Assembly (NCBI GenBank): GCA_943914465.1
Contig: CALUCD010000009.1
Span: 34,581-98,580, forward strand
Origin: an uncultured Corynebacterium sp.
Lineage (GTDB): Bacteria > Actinomycetota > Actinomycetes > Mycobacteriales > Mycobacteriaceae
Direction: 5' to 3'
DNA length: 64,000 bases
Shown here: positions 33,673-42,468 of the stretch, piece by piece
Layout: every line of letters begins with the position of its first letter
How positions within the stretch are numbered: the stretch's first letter is position 1
Translations under genes and position numbers: made by a program
The notes under the pieces: generated by a model
Seen by the model: the letters and a program-made list of their open reading frames with translations, nothing else
Databases searched by the model: none
What the model was told of the DNA's origin: nothing

Positions 33673-34935
33673 CTAGTCGGGCAGCGCAGCAATCACTTGG
33701 TGAAAGACCTCCGCGCCATGCAGGTAGATGCCGTCATGTTGGTACGCATCATTGGTGGTGACCGATAGCTGTGGAATGCGATCGGCGTTCGCCACCGCAT
33801 AGTCGTAGGGGATGAACATGTCATCGCGGTACAACAGGGCAGCGGTCGGTGTTGTGTTGTGCATCAGCGCCTCAGCATCACTGACGGGTACCCAACTTTC
33901 ACGCTGCGCAAGGCCGGCAACCGCATCCCGGAATGGGCGAAGGGCCGGATCTTGCTCAAAGTGAAACGGGAAAAAGACGTTGCCAAACGGATAGAACTGC
34001 TCATCCGACTTCGGGTCTGCGTGCACTGAGAAACCCTCACGCTCCTCATACACTCGAGCCGCTGACCAGCCCACAGGTCCACCCGCCAAGCCGCCAAAGA
34101 TCTGTTCGTGCACCACCGCCCACAGCGGGTTTGGATCAAGCCCGACCATGCGGCCAACGCTGCTCAGAAAATCAGTACGCAAATGCTTTCCATGGCGCCC
34201 ATGGTGAAACGGCTCTTCCAGCAGCACAGCGAGCGTCTCAAAACCCGCTTCTTCACCCAGGGTGACCCCGCAAAAACGAAAGCGCTCAGGTGTCAGCCGC
34301 TCCCCGGTTGGCAACCGTTCATCCGCACCGGCCAAGTGTGCACACACCTGCCGGATGCGACCTTCCGCCCACGGCACCTCCCGGTAAAACCGCTCAACAC
34401 GCTGTTCGAAAAGATCAAGACAATTGCGGTTATATTCGTCTGCAGTAATCCCAAACGGTGGAATTGAGCCTGTGATCATCGCACGCCGCACGCCCTGGGG
34501 GAAGTACGACAAATACGCACCGACGCAGATCCCGCCAAACGAGTTGCCAAGCACATCCCACTGTTCAAACCCAAGATGGGCCCGCAGGTCCTCCGCATCG
34601 GCCACAATCTCTGGCGGACGCAGCCGAGAAAGATAATCGGCGTTGATGAACTGCGGCGTGGTTCGGTCGATGCGGGTGGAGCGGCCGGTGCCGCGTTCGT
34701 CGATAAGAAAAACGCGGTAGCGCGCGAGTGCTTCGGGAATCCAACCCATCATCATCCTCGGACCAGGGTTGCCAGGCCCGCCTTGGAAATACACCAGCGG
34801 TGGGGCATGTTCATCGGTAAACAGCTCACGCGCGTACAGCTGCAGGCTGCCCAATGACGCATCACTACGGTCCCAAGGAACCTCAATCGTGTGCTCGCGA
34901 ATATGAAAACCCGAGGCAATGACAGTGGATCGCAT
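33673..34935 (-). CDS. Proline iminopeptidase-like alpha/beta hydrolase (S33 family)
   Basis: A 420-residue alpha/beta hydrolase. PPLVYFQGGPGNPGPRMMMG (near residue 47) contains the oxyanion-hole GGPG of S33 peptidases, RVFLIDERGTGRSTRID follows, and the nucleophile elbow is GNSFGG (near 145). The C-terminal PEVFHQ-type stretch GAEVFHQVIAALPD supplies the likely catalytic His. These enzymes release N-terminal proline or hydrolyse amides and esters. ATG 34935 is selected by homology and its MRSTVIASGF start. A GTG farther upstream would add an Arg-rich start plus a hydrophobic run ending GAGAGC that mimics a lipoprotein signal, but it overlaps uvrB; I consider this chance. It stands next to the peptide importer, so peptide use is a plausible common theme. 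Confidence 0.85.
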   Translation of the reverse strand: MRSTVIASGFHIREHTIEVPWDRSDASLGSLQLYARELFTDEHAPPLVYFQGGPGNPGPRMMMGWIPEALARYRVFLIDERGTGRSTRIDRTTPQFINADYLSRLRPPEIVADAEDLRAHLGFEQWDVLGNSFGGICVGAYLSYFPQGVRRAMITGSIPPFGITADEYNRNCLDLFEQRVERFYREVPWAEGRIRQVCAHLAGADERLPTGERLTPERFRFCGVTLGEEAGFETLAVLLEEPFHHGRHGKHLRTDFLSSVGRMVGLDPNPLWAVVHEQIFGGLAGGPVGWSAARVYEEREGFSVHADPKSDEQFYPFGNVFFPFHFEQDPALRPFRDAVAGLAQRESWVPVSDAEALMHNTTPTAALLYRDDMFIPYDYAVANADRIPQLSVTTNDAYQHDGIYLHGAEVFHQVIAALPD

Positions 34936-35052
34936 GACCGCATTGTCGCACGCACTTGCCGCACGACCACAGCCTGCCCCAGCACCACACAGCAATAAGA
35001 GCGCACCAGAGCAGTACAAGCTCCACTTGCGCGCATGGATAGACTTGCGCAC

Positions 35053-37146
35053 ATGGCTTTTGCAGCAGAACACCCCGTGCTCGCACACTCCGAATTTCGC
35101 CCGGTTGGCGAAATCGAGCGACGTGAGAAGCCGTTCGAAGTCGTCTCGGAATACGAGCCCTCCGGCGACCAGCCCGCAGCGATCGCCGAACTCGACGCCC
35201 GGTTGCGACGCGGCGAGGAAGACGTGGTGCTGATGGGCGCCACCGGCACCGGCAAATCCGCCACCGCAGCATGGCTGATTGAACAACAGCAGCGCCCGAC
35301 CCTCGTCATGGCCCCGAACAAAACCCTCGCGGCCCAGCTCGCAAATGAGTTGCGGCAGCTGCTGCCCAACAACGCAGTTGAATACTTCGTGTCGTACTAC
35401 GACTACTACCAGCCGGAAGCGTACATTGCGCAGACCGATACGTACATCGAAAAAGACTCCTCAATCAACGACGATGTAGAGCGCCTGCGCCACTCCGCCA
35501 CCTCCGCCTTGCTGTCGCGCCGGGACGTTGTAGTGGTTGCCTCAGTGTCCTGCATCTACGGCCTTGGCACGCCGCAGTCGTATCTAGATCGGTCAATTGT
35601 GCTGCGCGTCGGGGAGGAGGTTGAGCGTGATCGTTTCCTGCGGCTACTTGTTGACGTGCAGTATGAGCGCAACGATGTTGATTTCAAGCGGGGGGCGTTT
35701 CGCGTCAAAGGCGATACCGTGGACATCATCCCCGCCTATGAAGAAGTAGCGGTGCGCGTCGAGTTCTTCGGTGATGAGGTAGATACGTTGTACTACATTC
35801 ACCCGCTGACCGGGGATGTCATCAGCCAGGAAGACGAAGTGCGGATTTTTCCCGCCACGCACTACGTCGCGACCGATGAGCGGATGGAAAAAGCGATTGA
35901 GGCTATCAAGCTAGAACTCGTGGAGCGGCTCGAAGAACTGGAGAACCGGGGTAAGCTGCTGGAGGCGCAGCGATTGAGGATGCGCACCGAATACGACCTG
36001 GAGATGATTCAACAGGTGGGTTTTTGCTCCGGCATCGAGAACTACTCGCGCCACATGGATGGCCGCCCAGCTGGCTCCGCACCAGCAACGCTGATTGATT
36101 ATTTTCCCGAGGACTTCCTCACCATCATCGATGAGTCACATGTGACGGTGCCGCAAATCGGCGGGATGTACGAAGGGGATATGTCGCGTAAGCGCAACCT
36201 TGTTGAGTTCGGGTTCCGCCTCCCCAGTGCGGTGGATAATCGCCCGCTGACATTCGACGAGTTCGAAGCCCGGGTTGGTCAAACCGTGTACATGTCCGCG
36301 ACCCCAGGCGATTATGAGTTGGAAGCTGCAAACGGTGAATTCGTCGAACAGGTCATCCGCCCAACCGGCCTGGTTGACCCGAAGGTCTCCGTGCGGCCCA
36401 CCAATGGCCAGATTGATGATCTCATCCACGAAATTCGCGGTCGAGTGTCTCGCGACGAGCGCGTTTTGGTTACCACCTTGACCAAGCGAATGGCCGAAGA
36501 CCTCACCGACTACTTCCTCGATAACGGCATCAAGGTCCGCTACCTGCACTCTGACATCGACACGCTCCAGCGCGTCGAATTACTGCGGCAACTGCGCCTT
36601 GGAGAATTCGACGTGCTTGTCGGAATCAACCTACTTCGCGAGGGACTCGACTTACCCGAGGTTTCGCTCGTTGCCATTCTCGACGCCGATAAAGAAGGCT
36701 TTTTGCGTTCCACCAAGTCGCTGATTCAGACAATCGGCCGCGCCGCACGCAACGTCTCCGGTGAAGTCATCATGTACGCGGATAACGTCACCGAGTCGAT
36801 GCAAGAGGCGATCGACGAAACCGAACGACGCCGTGAGAAACAGCTTGCTTATAACGCCGAACATGGGATCGACCCACAGCCGCTGCGGAAGAAAATCGCC
36901 GACATCCTCGATCAGGTCTACGAGTTCGAAGGGGAGCAGCCCGCTGCGGGCGGCGAGGCTGCGATCGTTGAAACACACGACGTCTCTACGATGGCGTCAG
37001 ATGAGGTGCAAAAACTTATCGATGATCTGACCACGCAGATGGGTGAGGCAGCTCGAGAGTTGAAGTTTGAGCTCGCTGGCCGGCTGCGCGATGAGATTGC
37101 GGACCTGCGAAAAGAGTTGCGTGGTATGAAAGAAACAGGCAATTAG
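35053..37146 (+). CDS. uvrB: Excinuclease ABC subunit B
   Basis: UvrB verifies DNA damage after delivery by UvrA and prepares it for incision by UvrC. The 697-residue protein has helicase motif [10 protein letters not shown] (residues 62-69), the damage-probing beta-hairpin [25 protein letters not shown] region (split here around residues 115-135), motif [11 protein letters not shown], motif VI region QTIGRAARN and a C-terminal UVR helix pair. ATG 35053 gives the usual start [14 protein letters not shown] lies exactly seven bases upstream, so the mRNA may be leaderless. ATG 35035 in frame is an alternative. uvrA lies 5 kb downstream. Confidence 0.97.
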   Translation: MAFAAEHPVLAHSEFRPVGEIERREKPFEVVSEYEPSGDQPAAIAELDARLRRGEEDVVLMGATGTGKSATAAWLIEQQQRPTLVMAPNKTLAAQLANELRQLLPNNAVEYFVSYYDYYQPEAYIAQTDTYIEKDSSINDDVERLRHSATSALLSRRDVVVVASVSCIYGLGTPQSYLDRSIVLRVGEEVERDRFLRLLVDVQYERNDVDFKRGAFRVKGDTVDIIPAYEEVAVRVEFFGDEVDTLYYIHPLTGDVISQEDEVRIFPATHYVATDERMEKAIEAIKLELVERLEELENRGKLLEAQRLRMRTEYDLEMIQQVGFCSGIENYSRHMDGRPAGSAPATLIDYFPEDFLTIIDESHVTVPQIGGMYEGDMSRKRNLVEFGFRLPSAVDNRPLTFDEFEARVGQTVYMSATPGDYELEAANGEFVEQVIRPTGLVDPKVSVRPTNGQIDDLIHEIRGRVSRDERVLVTTLTKRMAEDLTDYFLDNGIKVRYLHSDIDTLQRVELLRQLRLGEFDVLVGINLLREGLDLPEVSLVAILDADKEGFLRSTKSLIQTIGRAARNVSGEVIMYADNVTESMQEAIDETERRREKQLAYNAEHGIDPQPLRKKIADILDQVYEFEGEQPAAGGEAAIVETHDVSTMASDEVQKLIDDLTTQMGEAARELKFELAGRLRDEIADLRKELRGMKETGN

Positions 37147-37184
37147 GTTGGGTTCAACGAACCGGTGAAGAGAGGCGATACCAC

Positions 37185-37649
37185 ATGGCAAAACACTCCT
37201 ATACCTCCATCGCTGTCGGAACAGATGGGTCGCCGACGTCACTTGTCGCCGTTCGCACCGCGGCAAGCTTGGCCCGGGCATACAACGCGAAGCTCACCAT
37301 CATTTGTGCTCACTACACCGCGTCCGGCTCGATGCTCAATTCAACCAATGCCGAGCTGAGCAAAATTGACATCGTCACCGAAACCGGCGCTCAGGAGATC
37401 CTTGCCCGAGCAGAAGCGATCGCGCGTGAAGAGGAAGCGCCGAGCGTCAACCTCGTCACCAAAAGCGGCCAGCCGGCAAACGTACTCGTTGAATCCGTCG
37501 CCGAATATGAAGTCGACCTACTGGTCGTCGGCAACAAAGGAATGCGCAGCTTGGCAGGCCGGGTGTTCGGAAACGTGCCAGGTAGCGTGGCAAAGAAAGC
37601 CCCGGTCGATGTCATGCTCGTGGACACCCGGGCTGAGGGACATGACTAG
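37185..37649 (+). CDS. Universal stress protein (UspA family), first copy
   Basis: A 154-residue single-domain UspA protein. It begins with the first strand YTSIAVGTDGSPTSLVAV and carries the ATP-binding signature VVGNKGMRSLAGRVFGNVPG (the G-2x-G-9x-G-S/T pattern) near residues 120-139. ATP-binding UspA proteins respond to stress and may regulate partner proteins. GAGAGG lies nine bases before ATG. It follows uvrB by 38 bases and precedes a second UspA gene, a cluster also seen in other corynebacteria next to a HelD-type gene. Confidence 0.92.
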   Translation: MAKHSYTSIAVGTDGSPTSLVAVRTAASLARAYNAKLTIICAHYTASGSMLNSTNAELSKIDIVTETGAQEILARAEAIAREEEAPSVNLVTKSGQPANVLVESVAEYEVDLLVVGNKGMRSLAGRVFGNVPGSVAKKAPVDVMLVDTRAEGHD

Positions 37650-37748
37650 CGCGGCCGTATTACACTGAGGTGGCATTGCGACACGCCATTGACGCTTCTG
37701 CGGTCAGCTTGTGATCGCGCCCCTCTTCCTGAAAGGTTGGAAAGCATT

Positions 37749-38195
37749 ATGGGTTCTCACTACAACACCATCGTCGTCGGCTCGGACGGATCTAAATCAT
37801 CGCTTCTCGCGGTGGAGCGAGCTGCGAAGATGGCAGTGGCCTTTAACGCCACGCTGGTCATCGGGACCGCGTACTACAAGTCCGAGGAAGACGCGTCAAA
37901 AGCGCTGCGCCAGGATTCCGTCACCATTCTTGGAGATGACCAGGCTTTAAAGAACCTTGAGGCTGCAGCTGACCACGCTCGCGCGGCGGGTGCAACTGAT
38001 GTGCAAACGGCAACACGCCCAGGCACCCCGGTGGAGGCGCTGATGGCGATCGTCAACGACAACAAGGCGGAACTGCTTGTGGTTGGCAACCGCGGGATTA
38101 ACTCCCTCACGGGTCGCCTGCTCGGATCGGTGCCCGCGGACGTTGCGCGTCAGTCAGACTGCGACGTGATGATTGTGCACACGGTCACAGAATAG
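37749..38195 (+). CDS. Universal stress protein (UspA family), second copy
   Basis: A 148-residue UspA protein (MGSHYNTIVVGSDGSKSSLL) with the ATP-binding pattern VVGNRGINSLTGRLLGSVPA near residues 112-131. It is a paralogue of the preceding gene, with which it shares the C-terminal P-x-DVM strand. ATG 37749 is chosen because GAAAGGTTGGAAAG precedes it and the family begins there; the frame upstream to 37689 is spacer. Its end overlaps by 11 bases the 3' end of the convergent HelD-like gene. Confidence 0.92.
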   Translation: MGSHYNTIVVGSDGSKSSLLAVERAAKMAVAFNATLVIGTAYYKSEEDASKALRQDSVTILGDDQALKNLEAAADHARAAGATDVQTATRPGTPVEALMAIVNDNKAELLVVGNRGINSLTGRLLGSVPADVARQSDCDVMIVHTVTE

Positions 38196-40407
38196 GATCT
38201 CCAATCACCGTCAGGGACTGTGTCGCCCTGGTGACCGCAACGTAGAGGTCTTGCCACCCTTGTGGCGAGGCCTCTACTATTTTGCGCGGATCGACGACAA
38301 TCACGTGGTCGAACTCAAGGCCTTTGACTTGCGCAGCGTTCTCGGCAGTGATGATCACGCAGGAACGTTCATCAAGCTGAGCTCGTGCCACGGCGGGGTC
38401 GATGCCCGCCGGCAAGCAAGTCACCGGAATGCCGGTAGAGCGGATACTGGTAGGCGCCGCTTGGTCGGCACCGATCTGGCGAAGCACATCCTCGGCGTAG
38501 CTCATAATCTCAGTTGGGGTTCGGTAATTGACGGTAAGCCGGTGCAGCCGGTAGCGCTCACCGACAAACGGCTCCAACGCTGCAGCCCAATCGTCGGTAC
38601 CGGCTGGCGCAGACGTTTGCGCTGTATCGCCAACTAGCGTCATCCACTTCGATGGACAGCGCCGAAACACCATGCGCCATTCCATAGGGGAGAGCTCTTG
38701 AGCTTCGTCCACAATGACGTGGCCAAACGCCCACGTCTGGTCTTCCGCTGCACGCTGCGCGGTCGAGCGGATATCGCGCACTTGTTGGCGCGAGGCAAGC
38801 GTTTCCGCGTCGATCACATCAGCAGCCGAGAGGATTTCGGCTTCAAACTGGTCATCGTCATTATCCGTCGCCTCAGAGGAGGCAAGAATATCGAGGGCAT
38901 CCTCTGCCTCCTCAACCTGCCGGCGCCATTCGGCCTCCTCACGCTCGCGCACTTCCTCGGGATCCGTGAGCCCGAGCAGTGTCGCGAGCTCATCGATCAA
39001 CGCCGTATCTGAAGGAACGTGCGCACTGCCCGGTTCGCGAAACAGCGCGTTCTGAGTGTAGTCATCATAATCACCTGCTACCTGGGAGATCTGCTCCCGG
39101 CTGGTCAGCAAAGCGTCAAGCACCTGCCGAGGAGACAGGACGGGGAAGCAGTGATCAATCAGGTCGCGGACCTGCGGATGGTCCGCCAGATCATCATGGA
39201 GCTGATCGACATCGGCTGCGGAGAGGAGATTGGCTCCGCCTAGCGGGTCTTCTCCAATGCGCTGCGCGAGCGCTGCTGCAAGGGACTGGGTCAGATGCTC
39301 TGCGAACACGAGTTGGGCGCGATTGTGGGGTTGGCGTGATCGGCGTGCGCGTGTTCGTGCTGCCTTGATCATTGCTGGTGTGGCCTCAATCGTGACCCCA
39401 TCGACATCAATCTGTTCAGGCTCATCAGGAACGAGTTGATAGTGTTGCACTGCCCGTTTGAGAATCGTCACCATCTCGATCGAGCCTTTCACCTCCCGAG
39501 CCGCGAATGGTTCGGCTGCTGCGTCAGCAGTCGGGGTGAATCCGGGCACCAGATTGTCCAACGTAGATATCACTACACCGGTTTCTCCTAGTTCGGGAAG
39601 AACCCGTGAGATGTATTCCAGAAACGTCTGATTCGGACCAATGATCAACACACCGGTTCGTGACAACTGCTCACGCCAGGTGTAAAGCAGATACGCAACC
39701 CGGTGCAGGGCGACAGCGGTTTTGCCCGTGCCCGGTCCACCCTCAACCACCATCACGCCTCTTGTCGGGTCACGAATAATTTCATCCTGCTCACGCTGGA
39801 TTGTCTCGACGATGGACTGCATGTAGCCGGTTCGCGCCTGGTTCATCGCGTGGCGCAGCGCAGCTTCAGAACTCAGGTTGGCCGACGGGGATACGGCATC
39901 ATCAATGCAGCCTGAGAGCACCTCGTCGTTGAGTGCTGCGACAGTTCGGCCCTTCATTCGGATTGTCCGACGGGTTTCCACGCCTTCCGGATTGGCGGTG
40001 GTTGCGAGGTAGAACGGGCGTGCTTGTGGGGCTCGCCAGTCGAGCAAGAGCGTGCGGTAATGATCCGAACGGTCATCTATACCCACCCGCCCCACATATC
40101 TCCGGTCGAGATCAGGTCGCAGCGGAACCGGATTCTCGGGATCACTGTCGGCGATATCGACCCGCCCGAACACCAAACCGATCTCAGCGATGTTGAGCTG
40201 ATCAAGCTTCGCGTTGAGCGCGTGATACTCCGTCTCGCGCCGCACCAGCGCATCAGCATCCGGGTTGTCCGGGTCAACATCACGCTGGACCGCGGCAAGC
40301 TTATGCCGCGCTGTTTCTACCTCATCACGCAGGTGGTTGAATAAGCCATCTACATATGACTGCTCGGCTTGAATTGCCTCAGCCTCGCCCCACGGTCGTC
40401 GCGCCAC
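38185..40407 (-). CDS. HelD/HelR-like RNA polymerase recycling ATPase (SF1)
   Basis: A 740-residue UvrD/Rep-type ATPase of the HelD class, which binds stalled RNA polymerase and releases it from nucleic acid; the actinobacterial form HelR also protects against rifamycins. Motifs: Walker A EGGPGTGKTAVALHR (near residue 220), IGPNQTFLEYISRVLPELGE, motif II HVIVDEAQELSPMEW, motif III LVGDTAQT, VNYRTPTEIM, and motifs V-VI VKGLEFDHVIVVDP and YVAVTRATQSLTVIGD. The N-terminus (AIQAEQSYVDGLFNHLRDEV) is the coiled coil that enters the polymerase secondary channel. GTG 40407 is preceded by AAGGAG six bases upstream, so the longer frame is rejected. Confidence 0.88.
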   Translation of the reverse strand: MARRPWGEAEAIQAEQSYVDGLFNHLRDEVETARHKLAAVQRDVDPDNPDADALVRRETEYHALNAKLDQLNIAEIGLVFGRVDIADSDPENPVPLRPDLDRRYVGRVGIDDRSDHYRTLLLDWRAPQARPFYLATTANPEGVETRRTIRMKGRTVAALNDEVLSGCIDDAVSPSANLSSEAALRHAMNQARTGYMQSIVETIQREQDEIIRDPTRGVMVVEGGPGTGKTAVALHRVAYLLYTWREQLSRTGVLIIGPNQTFLEYISRVLPELGETGVVISTLDNLVPGFTPTADAAAEPFAAREVKGSIEMVTILKRAVQHYQLVPDEPEQIDVDGVTIEATPAMIKAARTRARRSRQPHNRAQLVFAEHLTQSLAAALAQRIGEDPLGGANLLSAADVDQLHDDLADHPQVRDLIDHCFPVLSPRQVLDALLTSREQISQVAGDYDDYTQNALFREPGSAHVPSDTALIDELATLLGLTDPEEVREREEAEWRRQVEEAEDALDILASSEATDNDDDQFEAEILSAADVIDAETLASRQQVRDIRSTAQRAAEDQTWAFGHVIVDEAQELSPMEWRMVFRRCPSKWMTLVGDTAQTSAPAGTDDWAAALEPFVGERYRLHRLTVNYRTPTEIMSYAEDVLRQIGADQAAPTSIRSTGIPVTCLPAGIDPAVARAQLDERSCVIITAENAAQVKGLEFDHVIVVDPRKIVEASPQGWQDLYVAVTRATQSLTVIGDPIL

Positions 40408-40456
40408 TCGCCACTCCTTTTCCACGCCTGATCGGAATTGCGTATTGATATAGAAC

Positions 40457-40502
40457 GGCCCCGCCCCGGGGAATATTCCTTGAATACCCCAGGGGCGGGG
40501 CC
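40457..40502 (-). terminator. GC-rich terminator after the DoxX gene
   Basis: GGCCCCGCCCC and GGGGCGGGGCC pair over 11 bases, and inside them GGGG/CCCC and TATT/AATA extend the stem with two small bulges. On the minus strand it stands just after the DoxX gene and just before the HelD-like gene, followed by TTCTATAT. It may reduce read-through into the ATPase gene. Confidence 0.7.
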
Positions 40503-40517
40503 GAACATGACCGTGAA

Positions 40518-41642
40518 CTATCCGAGCTTCTTCTCGACCTTCTTCACAGCCTTTTGGGCTCGCTTTTCGGCCTTCTTGGCCCGGCGCTTCCACTTGCGCT
40601 TCTGACGCCACGATGGAGACGCATCCAGCTCATCCCATGCGTTCTGCAACTCATCAACTGCATCCTGCGCGCGGTCCTGCAGTTTCGCGCCTGCCTTGCT
40701 CACATTGCGGCGGGCACGGAACTTGTCCAAGCCTGAGGGGCCGAGTTCGTCCAGGCTTGACTGCAGGTCATCGACAACGCTGTTGACTTTGCGCTTTGCC
40801 TTGAACTTTTGCAGTCCTGACGGTTCAACAGCAGCGAGGCGATCTTCAACCCCGTCCTGGATGTCGCCGACAAGTCCGCTCACTGTACGCTTGGCCTTGA
40901 ATTGCTGGTACTTGCTCGGCTTCAGGTCTTTGTAGGTATCCTGCGCGTTCCCGGAGGCGTCCTCGAACCAGTCGCCAGCGTTCGACAGCAGCTTCGACGT
41001 CTGCTTCTTCGCGTCACCGATTAGGTCGTTTGCTGCGCCACCAGCCTTCGACGCGGCCTTCTTCCAGTCGCCCTTGTTGTCATCAATGTAACCGCCGACC
41101 TGGTCTGTCGCGTCCGAAATCCAGTGGCTTGCCTTGTTCAGTGCCTTTTCAGTCTCAGACTGGGTCGGCAGCGCCTGATGAACGTTCTTCCGCGCAACGC
41201 GAGCCGCGTTTTGAGCGCGCCACTTCATGTCCGGCTTCCCCGCCGTATCGACAGAAGCGAGTAGTACGCCGCCAGCGAGGGCCATGTCGGTCAACGCGCC
41301 GGTGCGACGACGAGCCTTCTCATCCTCATCATCGGTGTCCCAGAATGCGTTGCGGCCAAGCAGGGAGGGCAATGTCGTAGCGGCAAGCAGGGTGGCTGAG
41401 GTGCGAGGGGCTTTGCCCAGCGCGAAAAGACTTCCAGCACCTGCTTTGATGCCTCCGACAAGCTGCGCAGCGGTCTCAGGGTCTTTGGGGAGGAATGCGC
41501 GGTACTGACGTGGCAGCGCAGCGCGGACCTGGGTCAGTGCTGATTCAGCGCCATCCTTCCGCCCAGCAGGGTTCATCACAGTCTCGACGCCGTCGATGAC
41601 AAACACCGACGCCAGCATCGGACGCGCGATCTTTCGAATCAT
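40518..41642 (-). CDS. DoxX-family membrane protein with repeated basic C-terminal region
   Basis: The 374-residue protein has an N-terminal DoxX domain (MIRKIARPMLASVFVIDGVE, then VGGIKAGAGSLFALGKAPR and a helix LLAATTLPSLLG) covering about residues 1-140 with hydrophobic helices. The second half is soluble, alpha-helical and very rich in Lys, Arg, Ala and Asp. It contains three imperfect copies of a unit of about 35 residues: KYQQFKAKRTVSGLVGDIQD, LQKFKAKRKVNSVVDDLQSS and LDKFRARRNVSKAGAKLQDR. The very end (KRKWKRRAKKAEKRAQKAVK) is histone-like. DoxX proteins are tied to redox and membrane integrity; the tail may bind nucleic acid or the membrane surface. AAGGA precedes the start. Confidence 0.8.
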   Translation of the reverse strand: MIRKIARPMLASVFVIDGVETVMNPAGRKDGAESALTQVRAALPRQYRAFLPKDPETAAQLVGGIKAGAGSLFALGKAPRTSATLLAATTLPSLLGRNAFWDTDDEDEKARRRTGALTDMALAGGVLLASVDTAGKPDMKWRAQNAARVARKNVHQALPTQSETEKALNKASHWISDATDQVGGYIDDNKGDWKKAASKAGGAANDLIGDAKKQTSKLLSNAGDWFEDASGNAQDTYKDLKPSKYQQFKAKRTVSGLVGDIQDGVEDRLAAVEPSGLQKFKAKRKVNSVVDDLQSSLDELGPSGLDKFRARRNVSKAGAKLQDRAQDAVDELQNAWDELDASPSWRQKRKWKRRAKKAEKRAQKAVKKVEKKLG

Positions 41643-41738
41643 TCTTTAACCAATCCTTACCGTAGAAAATTTGATGCTGTGCAATCCACTGTAGACATTT
41701 CGGGTGAGCACTGGATGCGCTGAAACCTCATACGTCAG

Positions 41739-42365
41739 CTACCAGCGACGCGCCCACCATTCCTCAAGATGCGGTCGTTCCGCGCCAATGGTGGTTGGTT
41801 TTCCGTGGCCCGGCCACACAACAGTGTCGTCAGAGCAACGGTCGAAGATCTTTTCCTTCACATCGTTAAACAACCGAACAAAGTCGCCCTCGGACGCGGT
41901 CTTTCCCAGTCCGCCCGGAAAGAGGGAGTCCCCGACGAACAGGTTGGGTACTCCATCTATCCGAGCCCCTAGGCAGGCGCCGCCCGGGGTATGGCCGCGC
42001 AGGATTGAAACGGGGAATCGATGTGAAGCAAAATCAAGCGTGTCGCCGTCGTTGAGGGTACGGTCGACCTCCGCCGGGATGGCGGGTGCGTCAAGAAACG
42101 GGGCCCAGTGGGTCGCCCCGGTAGCCTCCAGCACCTGCGGCAGGGCGCGCACATGATCGTGGTGTCGGTGGGTGGTCAGCACGTCGGTGATCGTGACGTC
42201 GTGTTCGGCAGCGAGCTGGAGTAGGGAAGCGGCGTCATCTGCCGCGTCAATAAGCAGTCCTTTGCCCCCAGAGGAGAGCAGGTAACAGTTATTGTCCATG
42301 CTCGAATAACAGTTATTGTCCATGCTCGAAACCGAGATGTGGTGCAGCGTGAGATCGTTTGCCAT
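41739..42365 (-). CDS. Metallo-beta-lactamase-fold hydrolase (glyoxalase II-like)
   Basis: A 208-residue MBL-fold hydrolase. The zinc motif THRHHDHVRAL (HxHxDH) lies near residue 70; further ligands are in LRGHTPGGACL, FVGDSLFPGG and VVWPGHGKPTTIG. The pattern fits hydroxyacylglutathione hydrolase-like enzymes that act on thioesters; corynebacteria use mycothiol, so a mycothiol thioester is a plausible substrate (inference). ATG 42365 has TAATGT eight bases upstream. Near the N-terminus a perfect 24-bp tandem duplication repeats SSMDNNCY twice, adding eight residues in the first beta-hairpin; the frame is kept. Divergent from uvrA. Confidence 0.85.
   Translation of the reverse strand: MANDLTLHHISVSSMDNNCYSSMDNNCYLLSSGGKGLLIDAADDAASLLQLAAEHDVTITDVLTTHRHHDHVRALPQVLEATGATHWAPFLDAPAIPAEVDRTLNDGDTLDFASHRFPVSILRGHTPGGACLGARIDGVPNLFVGDSLFPGGLGKTASEGDFVRLFNDVKEKIFDRCSDDTVVWPGHGKPTTIGAERPHLEEWWARRW
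42283..42330. repeat. Perfect 24-bp tandem duplication inside the MBL gene
   Basis: 42283-42306 and 42307-42330 are identical; the unit begins TAACAGTTATTGTCC. It keeps the frame and repeats eight residues (SSMDNNCY) near the protein N-terminus. Same unit length as at 19857 and 58218. Confidence 0.95.
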
Positions 42366-42468
42366 ACCGATCAACATTAGCGACGTGGAATAACCCCTTG
42401 TTGGGCTGAGTTGGTAGGTTCGTTGGGGCAAGCGGGGCTCGAACCGAGAAGTAAGGACCTATATCCAC

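Noticed and set aside
34936..35060. Lipoprotein-like signal in the upstream frame of the S33 hydrolase
   Set aside because: The hydrophobic [13 protein letters not shown] stretch overlaps the uvrB start and lacks a normal lipobox Leu; S33 peptidases begin at the internal ATG.
40408..40456. Rifamycin-associated 19-bp element before the HelD-like gene
   Set aside because: No palindrome of that type; only the terminator hairpin is seen.
42366..42468. LexA box before uvrA
   Set aside because: Only a half-site CTCGAAC is present; no GAAC-N4-GTTC palindrome.
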